Assembly (NCBI GenBank): GCA_027605045.1 | Contig: JAQFWX010000092.1 | Span: forward strand, 160,339 to 224,338 | DNA: 64,000 bases | Direction of reading: 5' to 3' | Origin: Phallus indusiatus | Lineage: Eukaryota > Basidiomycota > Agaricomycetes > Phallales > Phallaceae | Shown here: positions 1 through 11,822 of the stretch, in pieces | Layout: every line of letters begins with the position of its first letter | How positions within the stretch are numbered: the first letter of the stretch is position 1 | Made by a program: the position numbers and the translations under genes | Notes under the pieces: model-generated | What the model was told of the DNA's origin: nothing | The model's database searches: none | What the model saw: only the letters and a program-made list of their open reading frames with translations

Positions 1-860
1 TTTCTTTCGACTGCTAATGGAGAAACTCGAGTGGGTCGTAACGAAGCTGAAGAAGCCAATGAAGAGGAGAAGTGGAAGGTTCGTGTTCATTATATGCGCA
101 TTACACTATTATTCATTTTTTTAAAGATCAAACGAGCGCGAGAAGCTTCTAGGCTGCAGGAAGAGTTGGAGAAGAAACTAGAAAGATTAGAGAGTTATGC
201 GGACATCCTCGAGCGTAAAACAAGTGTTGTTGTTCCGCTCTCAGATGCTGGTGGGTATCAACGACCATCTCCGTGGCTCATATATCTGAGTAAGGGCTTC
301 TCAGACTCGGCACCTCCACATCTTGAATCTATTGCGGATGAGCTGGAGGAATGTGACAACCCTGCTTTTGTCATTCAGAACGTTGCGAAAGAAGACGCTA
401 GTTGGTTAAGCATACTTTTGAGACAGAAATGTGCGGCAGAACGTGAACAAGTAAGCGCTCTGATTGAGGCAGAGCTGGAAGTATGTATTTTTATTGTCAC
501 GAAATGAGCACCCTACAACTCAATCTAGACTTTAGCTCCTCCGCGTCGGGTTCATAGCTTCAGAATTTTGCGTGTCAAAGACGCGCGAACAATAAAGAGA
601 CCTCCTGCACGGACCGCTCAGTTAACCATTTATGATGCCGCAGCGCTTCAAAACAATACCGATGGAATCGAGTTTGATTTGAAAGAGGGTCAGCGTTATC
701 TGGTATGCATGCTCTTATCTTGGTCTTCTCTTCTCTTTTTTCATCATTGCAGGTTTCTAATTTAATACCCAAACAACAAAGTGCATGGATGGGAACCGAA
801 GAGGGAGCTGAAATATTTCTAAGTACCAGGAAGGACTCGAAATGGCAACTAATTCAATGA
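1..860 (+). CDS. BRCA2/Brh2-like recombination mediator, C-terminal part (5' end outside window)
   Basis: Only the 3' exons lie here: 1-78, 127-480, 529-702 and 753-860, with introns of 48, 48 and 50 bp that keep the frame. The product looks like the BRCA2 second OB fold with its tower insertion: a charged helical stretch (EEANEEEKWK, REASRLQEELEKKLERLE) followed by an OB strand region with PPRRVHSFRILRVKDAR and LKEGQRYLV. In BRCA2 proteins this domain binds ssDNA and helps load RAD51 during homologous recombination in the nucleus. The frame stops (TGA 858-860) right after the OB2-like end. No third OB fold or C-terminal RAD51-binding extension is encoded in frame. The family call rests on motif resemblance recalled from BRCA2 and Brh2. 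The alternative is an unrelated OB-fold coiled-coil protein, which I think unlikely. Confidence 0.72.
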
Positions 861-1936
861 CTGCATATATTTATTGCTTCCACATTGTCGTGTAATATCT
901 ATCAACGGTAATTCGGGTGTATTGTTATGAAAGTGTGTTGCACTTCCAGCGCCACATTATACAAATGCTGTCTAATTAACTCAAACTGGTCAATCCCACT
1001 TGGATGACTGACTCGAGATAGGAACTGACAGTTTAGAGTGCTATTCTCTAATTAGGCGAGCATATGGCACACGAAAACCGATCCAGAAATTAACCAGGAC
1101 GACGATAAGCCATTTGATTATCCTTTATGCAGTCAGAGTTGCCTCGCGCACCATCAGTAAGCTGGTACGCATGGTATTCCAAAAAGGATTCAGCTTGGAC
1201 ACCGGGGACGAAACTAATACTAATAGGGAGACCTAACGAAATTCTCAACACAAGCAGGCGCTATACTCCGGCTTTTCCAGTTTTGCTTTTTCAAATACGA
1301 TTAGTCTGAACGTACTAGCCCGCAATATGCAGGACGAAGTAAAAAAGTGAACCATAGACATGGTATGACATTGCTTGATTCGTCAAAGTGCAAAAGAAGA
1401 GGTACATAGGCCCAGATGAAACCACTGGTCTCAGGAACATGTCCACATCGGTACTAGACACGGATAACCTTCGGGATATAGGGTTCTCTATATAAATCAC
1501 ATGGTTAACAGACGATGTTCGTTGGGCGAATGTCTTAACCAATAATGTTGCCCCGATATCGATACGGGTTCAAGTCGGGTATACAAGCAATTTGAAGAGA
1601 AAGCCGGTGTACATGATCACTGACCTAAAAGCGTAGCCTTTAGACACCGTCGATTACAGATCATTGTTACTTTGTTGGGTGGGGCGGAGCTGAAGTATTC
1701 ATGACTACGAAGCTCCCATTCAATGTACATAGTTGTATTCCCGGCTATCTGTACACTCATCCGCGACACGTAACTTTGAATATTGTACTATGCTACGTAT
1801 TTGGGGTAGGACTCATTTCACTAAGCGGGATCGGCCTAGCAATTGACTGATCACTGGTACTATGACGGGGTATCTTTAACCAAACGGACTCGAACATCGT
1901 TTTCATCCAATCAGCTACGGAGTGATAGTTTTTATG
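861..1936. other. Intergenic, no supported gene
   Basis: About 1.1 kb between the BRCA2-like stop and the convergent uncharacterised gene. Two short ORFs (1127-1309 plus, 1315-1542 minus) show no recognisable domain, no credible splice continuation and no neighbours in the same frame. I see no RNA gene or terminal repeats here. Confidence 0.5.
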
Positions 1937-3438
1937 CTAGATAAATGTCTTAGTAAGGGAACTTTCAAGGACGATGAAATCTGTGAAACAAAGTACCTCA
2001 AACACCTGAACACGTTCTTCGGAATCGTGGTCCTTGTCTGACACCGGATTCTCAGGTGTAGATTGATCGGCGGTGGCGTCCAGTTGTGTGTGGGACACGC
2101 CTATAAGTTGTCCACACTCGCGCGCAGATGCCGCTAATGCAGAACGAATATCATCTCTGAATCCCTTATCGCATTGACATCTATAAGGTAAGTTTTCCAA
2201 GTCGTCTGATCGCGCCAGTTCATCCATAGCGGCAAATAGCTCGTCCAACTTCTGGCTGTCAATCTTCGATTTCACAAGCAGAAAATACCTTTTCGTTTCC
2301 CGTTTGCAACACACCAAGAGCTTCCATAGTTGCACGAGCACGAAGGGGTTTAAAGAATGGTGAACAGGGGATTCTTCGGGCCCACGGGTTTGAGGAGGTC
2401 CATTAACTTGAAGGTTAAATATATGTATATGTTCTCTTCACCGTCCATACTAGTATATTGACGGTTCGCCAGGTTATGAAGACATTTCGAGAAGTGGGCT
2501 ACTGAATCAGGATGGTTCAAGAGGATTGTGGATAGATGGTGGCGGTTCTGAGGCAGGAGCATCAGCACGAAAAGGGGAGGTGTCTTAGCCAAGAGGGGTG
2601 ACTTGAAATCTCGCGAATACCATTTATATGTGAGAGAGGGGTCGTGGATGTTCGCGAAAGGCATGCAATTAACCACAGTGTTCAACGACATCTGCACGGT
2701 GAAATCTGAGAGAGACAGTGTTGCCACATATCTGGTTTCATCTGTCATAGACTCGGACCAGAACGAGTCCACGCAGCAAATCTCTGTCAGGAAACGGAGG
2801 GGAACCTCTAATGTGCGAAGGGGAGCAGTGGATATAAGGTCCCAAAAACTACCAAACAGATTTTCCAAGACCTCCTGTCTCTGTTCTTGTTCGGTGATGA
2901 GTGGATGATCGGAGGTGAGGTTGTGATAAATGGCGATAAGGAGGGGATAGCCCGTTTCATAAATTTTCGCTTCCGGTGGAGACTCTGGAGAGTCAGATTT
3001 ACCAAGGTCAAAGTAACGAAATAGATAATTAAACTTCCACCATCCCAGTTCTCTACTATTAAAGCGTACGAACCCCGCGTTACGAATAAGCTCACGGGTG
3101 GGATCGAATTTCCAATCGAATAGACCGCTGGTTCCATAGGTGAGTATATACACAGCCACTGTAGCATCAGTTGATGTCCCCTCTAAGAGATGACACCACA
3201 TGGCCAGTGGAAGACTGAGATCATCGTAGATGGCATTAAGGAGAGTTCGGCGCTCCTGTTTATATTGTAACACAGTCTCTGCGACGCGGAGGTAGGTTCG
3301 ATACTCTCCTTTCTCCAACTGACTTTCTACCACATCGGAAATAGACGGGAGTAGTTCCCAGTGATCATACTGGGAGGTCGGGAGACCGAAACACAGCCCA
3401 TGACGTTTATCCATTGCATTTGATTTACTGACCTCCAA
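1937..3438 (-). pseudogene. Uncharacterised protein gene broken by a one-base frameshift
   Basis: I do not recognise the family. A 362-codon frame (3438-2350) runs straight into a second frame (2341-1937) that continues the same style of protein. The first ends NPLFTIL-stop, and the next reads NPFVLVQLW only if one base is added in the T/A/C homopolymer run around 2345-2355. Read together it would be about 500 residues, rich in Trp, Leu and Phe, helical and without obvious membrane segments. It has a Ser/Asp-rich tail and one CxC near the C-terminus. Upstream, a Cys-containing ORF (3658-3425) overlaps in another frame and may be a first exon, but I found no donor/acceptor pair with matching phase. 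The break could be a real null allele or an assembly error. Confidence 0.45.
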
Positions 3439-3658
3439 AGCAGGAAAGAGAATCCTCGCAGCCCGTCAATCGAACCGTTTTATGATAATCGGATGCACAG
3501 CTGCGCACTGTGCAATGATTCGATGAACCAAAACAACCACCTCTGCCGGTTCGAAGGGCTCTGGGATTGACTGTTGCTGAAGATGATTCGGTAGATATTG
3601 TTGCAAAGGTTTCCAGCATGCAGATACATGCTTCTTTGGCCTTGTTCAATGAAAGCAT

Positions 3659-4408
3659 CGCCGCGCCGTGTTACCCGTCAGCATCAATGGATAAGTCTCC
3701 TTCAGTGTGATCTCGTTGTGGGTATGACTGAATCCCGTGATTGCAAATATTAATCGAGTTCTTTTTAACAGATAATTGATAACGATGCGTACCATTGAAT
3801 CGTGCCATCTAAACGTGCTCTTCAGCGAGATGATTGAAAAGTGATCTAAAGATTTTAAATATCTGTAAGCATTCGGAATATCGCTGTGATCTCAATATTT
3901 GCCTTTGAAAAATCCGGCACGTTAATCACCTTGATCCCAGGTGTGACGTCAACAAAGGCAAAGGGAATGTTTTCGTTAAGCTGCCTGAGGCTTTCGTTTT
4001 CGGCTTTTGTTCGAAAACATTAAAGACATGTCATCTGAAAATGTATGTGCCATGACTCACGCTCTTCGCTGTAACTTCCCTCTGTTGTTATTAGGCGTTA
4101 TTTGGTCCGAATTGTTCCACGAACAAGCTGGTTGATAGTGGTGAGTCGGATGGGCCCGGCTACTCCCGGTGTGACGTAAACAGAGTGAACTCGCTGGTTT
4201 ACTTCCAATCCACTCTAAGTCCACACTCCAATCTTCATCATCACGTCTGTGGATTCCCTTCCACACCAGCCGTCCTATCCTAACGTCTCTGATGGTGGAC
4301 TGCGATGTGATGTATATCGGCATTCCCATCGTGTCAATTATGTATATGTGTATTTCAATCATGAACTAGGTAAAAAAAATTATATAAAGCCTAATCTTCT
4401 TATATTTT
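3659..4408. other. Intergenic flank of the Crypton element
   Basis: AT-rich sequence between the uncharacterised gene and the Crypton stop codon. It probably contains one end of the mobile element, but Cryptons have no terminal inverted repeats and I could not fix a boundary by eye. Confidence 0.4.
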
Positions 4409-7400
4409 CTACTCTACATAGTCTGAATAGTTCTCGGATTCTGTAAATATCTCTTTCACTTTCTCTGCATTGATCTCCCGCATAAAAGTTCTAAGAGTCT
4501 TGCTGCCGCCATACCGTTCCGCAAGAAACTGCAAAGCTTTGGGAATTGTCCAATTTGGAAGCTTGGCAAGTTTCTCAATCAAATCAATAATTTTCTTACG
4601 CCGGGTATATTCAGTTTTTTTGCGATTTTCATTGCGATGCCAAGCTGGCCTTGCCGCCCATCGCTCCTTGATTTCCCGAAACGGGAGGTATCCGTTGATA
4701 CCCTCGGTATATTCTTTCCAGAGTTGCTCAAATGTTGTCACCTTCTGGAAGCTATAGTGAGGGACTAAGTGATTTTGTTCCCATCCCCACGTGTGCCGTA
4801 GCAGCTGATTAACATCGTAGCTTTTCGTCAACTCAAGCCAGTTTGCCTCCCATAGATTTGGAGGATAATGCTCTGAACCCGGCCCAAATCGCGGTAACGG
4901 CGTTGATGGACTATAGGAAGGCTAATGGAGTTCATTACTCTGAGTTATTTCTTCTAGTGAAAAAAAACTTAGATCATACCTGTAGTGTTGAGGTTATATT
5001 TGAATTCTCTACTGACGATCCTATTGCATTTTCGGGATCAGCGGGTTCTGTGGGTGGTTGATCACCATCGGGGAGTGTTTCCTCGGGATTGTGTGGCAAA
5101 CGAGATGAGCCAGGAATTGGAATCGCAGGCGCCGTGAGCGGTGAATGAACGCACTCTACATTTTATTTTAGCTTGGAGTCAAAATAATATTTAAAGAACG
5201 CTTACCTGTTGAATCTATGGTCGTGTCCACAACGACATTGGTGTTTGTCTGTGGCGTCGATACTACTTTATTTTCACGCTTCATCAGGAGATCAATTTAG
5301 GCAAAGCAGCTAAACAGACTTACAACTTAAAGAAGCTTCCGTATTAAGCTTACGTCTTTTTTCGGGAGGCTCCCCCAGCTCCTGCGGATTCTCAGAACTC
5401 TCTCGCGAGCGCACAAGTGGCACAGACAGGGCATCTTGTTGGATTTCACTTTCCATTTCTTCTTTCAAAGTGCGTCGTATGGATAGGTATAGTTGAGCGA
5501 CATTTCTCGGTACGTTTCGTAGTCCAGCCATTTCGCTTTCCTTCGGTACGTTAGCTGCAAACTGTCTAAAAGCTGAACTGTTGAAGGGTGCGCATGAATA
5601 AATGAAACTTCCGGGGATCCGTGCATATAGAACAGCTAGATCCTGAACTAGAATTTTGCGCATATCCTTTAATAATTGAAAAAAATTCTCAAGCGCCAAA
5701 TCAGATGCTCGTTTATTTGCTCGGATGCGCAACTTCAGGGCTTGTAATTCATTTTCAACCCATGGAAAAATTTGTTCAATAACTTCGGTTGGTGGTTCTG
5801 CTCGGACCCATGAATAAGTAAGCTTTTTTTAGATTGACGGATTAAACCTACCAAGCAAATCTCGAGCACAGAAGTGCATCGTTGGGATTTGGGGATCATA
5901 CATTGCTGCGTCCAGAAGTGGTCCCAGCGGCAGTTTACGATTGCAAGCAGAATTATAAGAGTTACCCCAGGTCCGATAATCCTCCTCGTTGCTTGTGCCG
6001 CTTGCAGGCATTACCATCATCCTCGTATACCTGTGAGTCTGTATAACCTTGTCAGGAAGAACTGCACTGGCGGTCTCATGAAGTTGATGTATGCGATTCG
6101 CATGACCTGCAATTATTTTTTTAAAAAAATATTCCAAATAAAAGGAAAAAAGTACTTTGGGAAGTCATTGACGAAGTTATTCCAGAACCACCAGGGAAAA
6201 CCCGGTACTGCCACCACTCACGTCGACCATGGGTACCATATCCTGCTTCTTGTGCTCCTGAAGAGAAGTCGGTCGTCCAGTTACATTGTTCACTTTGCTT
6301 CAGGAGATCAAATTGGACGAAGAAATGTAACGCAATCGCTCCGACTAAGCATAAATCAACAAGCTGGTGTCGTATTGCTCCTTGCTGCTTAACTTTGCCT
6401 GGTTGGCCGTCCTCGGCGTACAAGAATCTCAGACACTGATGAGAAGGTTGCTGGTTAGCCTATGTTTCTTAATGACATATTGGTACTTACCATAATAAAT
6501 CTTTCCATTCCATGTGTACGATAGTTGACGGGACGCGAGAAAAGGTCTTGAAGACGGAGATTGCGTATGCTATCACCTCGGAACGTCGTACACGCAGGTA
6601 GTAAGTAAAGTGCACGATCGCGAATGACCAGTGCGAATGTTTCAAGAGTCTTTTCGGCTGTAAGGCAGGTGAGGGAAGTTTCAATTATTTCTGTTTGAGT
6701 GTAAATAGCTTAAAAGAAAAAAAATATTATGAGTATTAATCAGGAACGAATGCTATGTGATTCGTACAGGTCGAGTGCCCAATGGCTTTTCTTAATTGAA
6801 GTAATGTCTCGCGAGCCGGGTGGTTACGCCTAATGGCGGCTCCAATTACCTTGATACGATTATCTGAGCGAAGCTTAGTTTGGGTCTCAGGCTCATCCGG
6901 GTAACGGTGTGCGTTGCTACTACGTTCCCATTCTAGCGCATTAATTGCACTTTCGACTGTCGCCCGACCAACAGTGTTTACAGGAAATTCTGTTCCGTCG
7001 GAAGAGCACTGTAAGAGCATTAGCGTAAATGGGGACTGGAGATAAATTGGATTACTGTTGGCCGTTTCAGTAGGTAGTCCAAGAAATGTGTCACTTTAGC
7101 GGGTGTAATAGGCATGGCGGGAATAGAGGAATACTTGTTTATTTTCCACCATTCGGTGTAGTCCTTTACATAAGCTTCGTACTGTCGACGGTCTTTCGTA
7201 CCAGGTAAGGATTCCTTTTGAATCTGGTCACAGGTTTCATGCAAAAGCAAGGTCTTCCGAAGGTTATCATCGTTAGGAACCTTCGGCCGTGGCCCGGGAG
7301 TGTCATTGTTGGCACTAGTGTTAGGTTCTTTAGAAGCCTGGTTCGAAATAGACGGTTCAAAAGTAAGGGGTTGGTTGAGTTCTGGGAGAGGGAAGGATGA

Positions 7401-7412
7401 CTCGTTTGACAT
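4409..7412 (-). mobile_element. Crypton DNA transposon: tyrosine recombinase with GCR1_C domain
   Basis: Nine exons rebuild one frame: 7412-7056, 7008-6768, 6708-6491, 6435-6156, 6106-5852, 5797-5324, 5265-5206, 5155-4980, 4921-4409. Total 2574 nt, 857 residues, all junctions GT-AG and phase-consistent. The N-terminal third resembles the recombinase SAM-like core-binding region. The catalytic part starts with FRGDSIRNLRLQDLF, which holds the first catalytic Arg, then GHANRIHQLHE, VIQTHRYTR (His/Arg box) and NSYNSACNRKLPLG. The last exon is a GCR1_C DNA-binding domain (TFEQLWKEYTEG, IKERWAARPAW). This R-H-R-Y recombinase plus GCR1_C layout is the fungal Crypton signature; such enzymes excise and integrate DNA through a circular intermediate. 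Where family members have Tyr before DRALP-type residues, this copy has Cys. Flanking direct repeats were not located. Confidence 0.82.
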
Positions 7413-8071
7413 CTTGTATGTTCAACAGAGTAAGGGAGTGCGAGTTCGTAGTTCGAGGTGGTCGTACTGATGTTCGATTTATATTGACCAGAGAAATCAA
7501 GCGAATAATAGTAGTCCATGCGGTTATGTTGTCCGTGGTTTTAAGAGATGGCCTATTGGACTCTAAAGTACTTCGTGGGTCCATACCATGGATCGAAGGA
7601 CGCTAATGTGAATTGTCGACCTACCTAGCTTTACCTGACAAAAGGGATGGCAAAGCGGACCGAATCGCCAACTCAAGGTTGATTGAGGACTTCGAGTTCA
7701 TAGTATTTGAGAGGTCAGAGAGCTTCCTATTTGCGTGGAGAATAGATAGATTCCATAAGATTGTTATGTGTAAACTAATAATGATACAAGCTGCTGCATT
7801 CTCTTTTACTTGGGTTTATTGATTGAGGAAAAACCGAGTTTTATCAATGCATACCTTTAACTCCAAACCCTACCCAGTGATCTCCCTTTCAATGCGTGCA
7901 AACACGGAGGACGCTCCCGGTTGGTTCAACTTTGCTTTGTCCATTGCTCTATTTGTCCGTTGAGGCATAGCTGAGAGTATCCAAATCTTGCCACACGTCA
8001 CGCGTTACGCGTCAACAGTGTTCAAATTCTTTCTCAGTGGTCTTTATCGACTCGGACAGGGGAATATCAGC
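7413..8071. other. Intergenic between Crypton and APH gene
   Basis: About 660 bp without a supported gene. Short ORFs on the plus strand at 7397-7606 and 7613-7822 mirror or follow the first Crypton exon and carry no motif. The other Crypton end and the promoters of both genes should lie here. Confidence 0.4.
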
Positions 8072-8987
8072 ATGCCGTCCTCGAAAAGCAAAAAATCTGT
8101 CTGTCTTTTGGTTATATCTAGAGAGTTTATACAGCTTACATTTATAGGACAAGTAGGAAGCTGCCCCAGATTCAATTCTATTGCGACCGAAGACATCAAA
8201 GCAGCTTGCTGTCTTGGAACGCATTAACACATGTGACAAATTTGTATCTAAGGCTGCTCCCGGAGTTCTTGTAAAGTGGGGCGGGGATCATCAGGAAGAA
8301 GTTCGTGCTCTCAAGTTTCTCTCCGGAAAATTGTCCGTTCATACTCCACGTGTGCTTCTTCATCCGCCTTTCCCCCGTGCGCCTGTAAACCCCCTTGACT
8401 ATGGTCGTTGCGGCGTATGGTATTTTTACATGGAAGAGTGCCCTGGCGTGCCCCTGGATGGGGTTATTGAAACCAAGACACCTGCAGAACTTGACCATAT
8501 CGCTGATCAGCTCTCCACAGTATTGATAGAAATGCGTTCGTACAAAAGTCGTACCCTCGGTTCGGTGTCTGGTGGGCCGTATAACAACAGGTTTATGCCT
8601 TATCCATGGACACCTAAACACGCTTTCGATAGCGTGGGGGAATATTCCGACCATTACCGCGAAATGTTCTTGGAGTTCTGTGGGGCCGAATATGTTGATG
8701 AGCTGTTTAACGCCCTGCCGCGCAACGCTCCCGTCAACCTAACACACGGTGACCTCCTGCCCCGTAATATTCTTGTGGACGGTTCCACAATTACTGCCAT
8801 AATTGACTGGGAGACCGCTGGCTTCTACCCCGAATACTGGGAATACTGCAGAATGCATTATCCAGGATGGATGACACCAGGCTGGGATTATGTACTGAGG
8901 CGTGTGTTTCCTGGTTTACGTCGAGAAAAGGAGATTAAAACTGTCACTCGCATTGTGAATCTTTTGCACCACAATTGTGCTTTTTAA
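8072..8987 (+). CDS. Aminoglycoside phosphotransferase (APH)-fold kinase family protein
   Basis: Two exons are proposed, 8072-8110 and 8157-8987, giving 289 residues. The large exon has no in-frame ATG at its 5' end, which is why a short first exon starting MPSSKSKK is chosen; its donor (gttata) is weak, so the start is uncertain. The core has a nucleotide-binding N-lobe ending in GVLVKW, the Brenner motif HGDLLPRNILVD (catalytic Asp, Asn) and the metal-binding IIDWETAGFYPEYWEY. This is the Pfam APH family, strongly expanded in mushrooms and mostly of unknown substrate, so the name does not mean antibiotic resistance. A decayed copy lies at 10383-11700. Confidence 0.8.
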
Positions 8988-9529
8988 GAATATATACCTT
9001 TTCCGTAAGTGCGGAGCCATCTCATTGTCAGAACTATTCACAATTTGTTCAGGAACTAATACCTACTCTGTTTCCATAATTCGAAGTCCCGGAGATGGGA
9101 TATTTGCAAGATTATAAAAATGAGCGGGGCACATTATAATAGGCAACTTATTCGGCTTTTCCGACGCTTACCAAATATGTAGCTGAGGACGTTATTCTAG
9201 TCTGAATGTAAGAAAACTAAGATATATTTCACATTTCTTAATGGGTCGAATCTGACAAGGTCAATTCATGTGACTCCTCAGCGATCCCATCCTCAATGAC
9301 CCTTTCAAAGCCGGCTTGGCCACTCTTTGAGCTAATATTGCCATGTGATGATTCATGCCGCAATAAAGGTTGCGAAATAGTCTGGGTAAAAACATCATGC
9401 AATTTCCATTGCGAATGCTACTACGATGATACAGAAACACAGAGAACAACTTTGTTTTATAGACAGTTTTTTTAACCGTTTGCATTTAATTCTATCTCCG
9501 TTTTGTTAGGTTATCGAAGTGGGCATAGC
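8988..9529. other. Intergenic, AT-rich
   Basis: 3' flank of the kinase gene. Part of it (about 9000-9060) is also present after the degenerate kinase copy, so the duplication included the 3' UTR. No gene is supported. Confidence 0.5.
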
Positions 9530-10015
9530 CTATTCGACGAGCTCCGGAACTCTTTTCTTGAGCGGAACATCCTCATCAATCTCGTTGAACTGGGTCTGGG
9601 AAATCAGGTCCGCGTCTACCATGGCCTCAAGGAGGTCGCGAGCCCAAGTGCGGCAACTATTAACGCGCGAGGTCTTCTCGAATTTGACGGCAAGCGCAAG
9701 AGCTATGATTTGGTCTCGTTGGACGCGAGTGAATGTTCCGAGGTTGTAGAATGTGTTATTTAAGAGGGAATGCTGCGACTGCATCTTAACACTCGGATGG
9801 TGAAAGGCGTAATTGCCCGGTCCACCAGAAAGCTGAAGAATTTGTGTGTAAATCTGCGCATTGCTGTCTTTGCCATTTATCCAGCGAATGAGCACATGGC
9901 GGTCGCCATCGCCAGCGTGCTCATGACCACTGGCTTGAAGGAAAACTTCTTTGTCGTCGTCGTTGTCGGGATATTCACTACCGAACGGATTATGGACCTG
10001 AACGCGAGGAGGCAT
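9530..10015 (-). CDS. DUF6914-like hypothetical protein
   Basis: Single-exon ORF of 161 residues starting MPPRVQVHNPFGSEY. The second half has the layout I associate with the DUF6914 family of basidiomycetes: an LGTFTRVQRDQII helix followed by NSCRTWARDLLEAMVDADL, where the Asn-Cys-x-x-Trp box is the conserved part. The first half, expected to be a beta-rich region beginning with a histidine-containing strand (HVLIRW), is less typical. Function is unknown for the family. There is no signal peptide or membrane segment. It is convergent with the kinase gene and stands alone; the plus-strand ORFs across it are shadows. Confidence 0.55.
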   Translation of the reverse strand: MPPRVQVHNPFGSEYPDNDDDKEVFLQASGHEHAGDGDRHVLIRWINGKDSNAQIYTQILQLSGGPGNYAFHHPSVKMQSQHSLLNNTFYNLGTFTRVQRDQIIALALAVKFEKTSRVNSCRTWARDLLEAMVDADLISQTQFNEIDEDVPLKKRVPELVE

Positions 10016-10382
10016 TTGCTGTCAACAAAAGTTTAGAATAAGTATCGCAATGAACTTTATGAGCCCACCAACGATTCGATCGATATCAAGTGATGACACT
10101 GGGAGCGTTAATGGACGAAGACACAGAATCTGTTGTGAGATATGAGAGATAGGGTAGAAAGCCGGGTCCGCGGGCAGCGGTGGACCTCGCTATGACCGAG
10201 TTCTACACCCTTCAAAAAAAGACTCATTACTTGAGCTTGAGCGCTCAAGCGCTGGTAGCAGCAATTACCGATTATTTACTTGAATATCCTTTCTTATCCG
10301 GTGTAGCTCAACCCTTGTTAACTATCGATATCGAAACCCATAACTTGTTGAAACGAGGGCTATCAGGGATTGCAATTAGGCG

Positions 10383-11700
10383 ATGATTAGAAGTGGTGAC
10401 CGCTTTGAAGTTCGCGCTCTCGAATTTCTCTCCGGAAAACTGTCCGTTCATCCGCTGTCCCCCCATGCGCCTGTGTACCCCCTTGGCTATGGTCTTGCGG
10501 CGTATGGTATATTCATATAGAAGAGTGGTCATTGGGATCAAGACACCCGCAGAACTTGTCAACCATATCGCAGCTCTCCACAGTATTGACAGAGACAGTG
10601 CGTTCGTACAAAAGTCGTAGGGCCCTCCGTTCAGTGTCTGGAAAACTGTATAACAACAGGTTTATGCCTTATCCAGGACACCTTGACACGCTTTAGACAG
10701 ACTGGGGAGATATTCAGCGTTACTGCAAAACTTTCTTGGATTCAAGATTGATCAACTGTTTAACTCCCTACGGCGCAAACAATTTGCTGGTCCCCGTATT
10801 TTTCTCACTTTGTATTCTCATGTGCATTCGCATCTTTATTTCCTTTTTGCTTTGTAGTGGATTTGTGTGATTATATTTATACTCATCTCTTCGATGTCAT
10901 TTCAAAGGGTAGTAGGTATGTATATTATTGATGCCGAACTGGATGCACGCCTGTAAGAGGAGCTATCCTCCTATGACTGGTAGTCAACTTGTAATGAAAT
11001 GCATCGTAGTGAAATCATAAGATGCCCTCATAACCGAGATATCTTCGAGATCACCCTGAATTCATTGCTACCGTGACGATTAGTGGAATGATTCAGATTC
11101 GGCGTTAGTAAATGATCTGAGTCAGAGGTGTCAATGTGAAAAAAAGGGCATCTGAAAATCGTTGTCTTAATGACTATTGATGATGAATTTAAATCATCAT
11201 GATATCAAGACTAACCACCATCATACCATCATATATGCTATCTTTTGCCTCTTCGAGATAACGCACGCGGGAGATGTTGGATCATCACATAATGGATGCT
11301 GGAGATGAATGTCCTTCGACATGGTTTGAACTAGTGAGGTGGGAAAGAATCGGACAAAGGAGAAACGGCTGTTGCGAAAATCGAAAATGCCTTATCTGGC
11401 TAGATCCGAGTCCGGCCATAATACCCGTCAGAAAATATTTTACAGATCTAGCCTGACGAACTGGAAGATTGCGGACCTGCATCTTCCCCGAATACTAGGA
11501 GTACTACAGAATACATTAACCAGGGTGGATGGCACCAATATGTACTCAAACACGTTGTTTTCTGGACTGCGTCGAGAGAAGGAGATGAAGCTGTCACTCG
11601 CATGGTTAATTTTTGCATCACAATAGTATTTTTGTGAGATCCCTTTCCCGGCATAAACTATGGATTTATCTCATTGTCAGAACTACTCACAATTTGTTCA
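10383..11700 (+). pseudogene. Degenerate duplicate of the neighbouring APH kinase gene, split by unrelated DNA
   Basis: 10383-10800 matches 8297-8715 of the intact gene (for example the stretch ctctccggaaaa followed by ctgtccgttcat), with stops and indels in every frame. 11455-11700 matches about 8800-9060, including the coding end (LRREKE) and the 3' UTR. Between them about 650 bp is unrelated, and the parent segment 8716-8798 with the catalytic HGD box is missing. The copy cannot encode an active kinase. I found no terminal repeats around the 650 bp block. Confidence 0.8.
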
Positions 11701-11822
11701 GAAATGATTTGAATGAAATTCCTTCACAAGTATCGATACGACCGAACTCAAAAAGCTCTAATGTATAAAGGCATCGAGCCTCTATAATATGACAAATATT
11801 CTACATAACACATGCAATCTAA

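Noticed and set aside
5310..5732. Separate 140-codon gene
   Set aside because: It is exon 6 of the Crypton; intron phases on both sides join it to the recombinase and GCR1_C parts.
8196..8654. 152-codon minus ORF over the kinase gene
   Set aside because: Antisense to a clear APH coding sequence; no domain.
8072..8987. Antibiotic resistance gene
   Set aside because: APH-fold kinases are widespread native mushroom genes; introns and codon use match the neighbours, with no sign of bacterial transfer.
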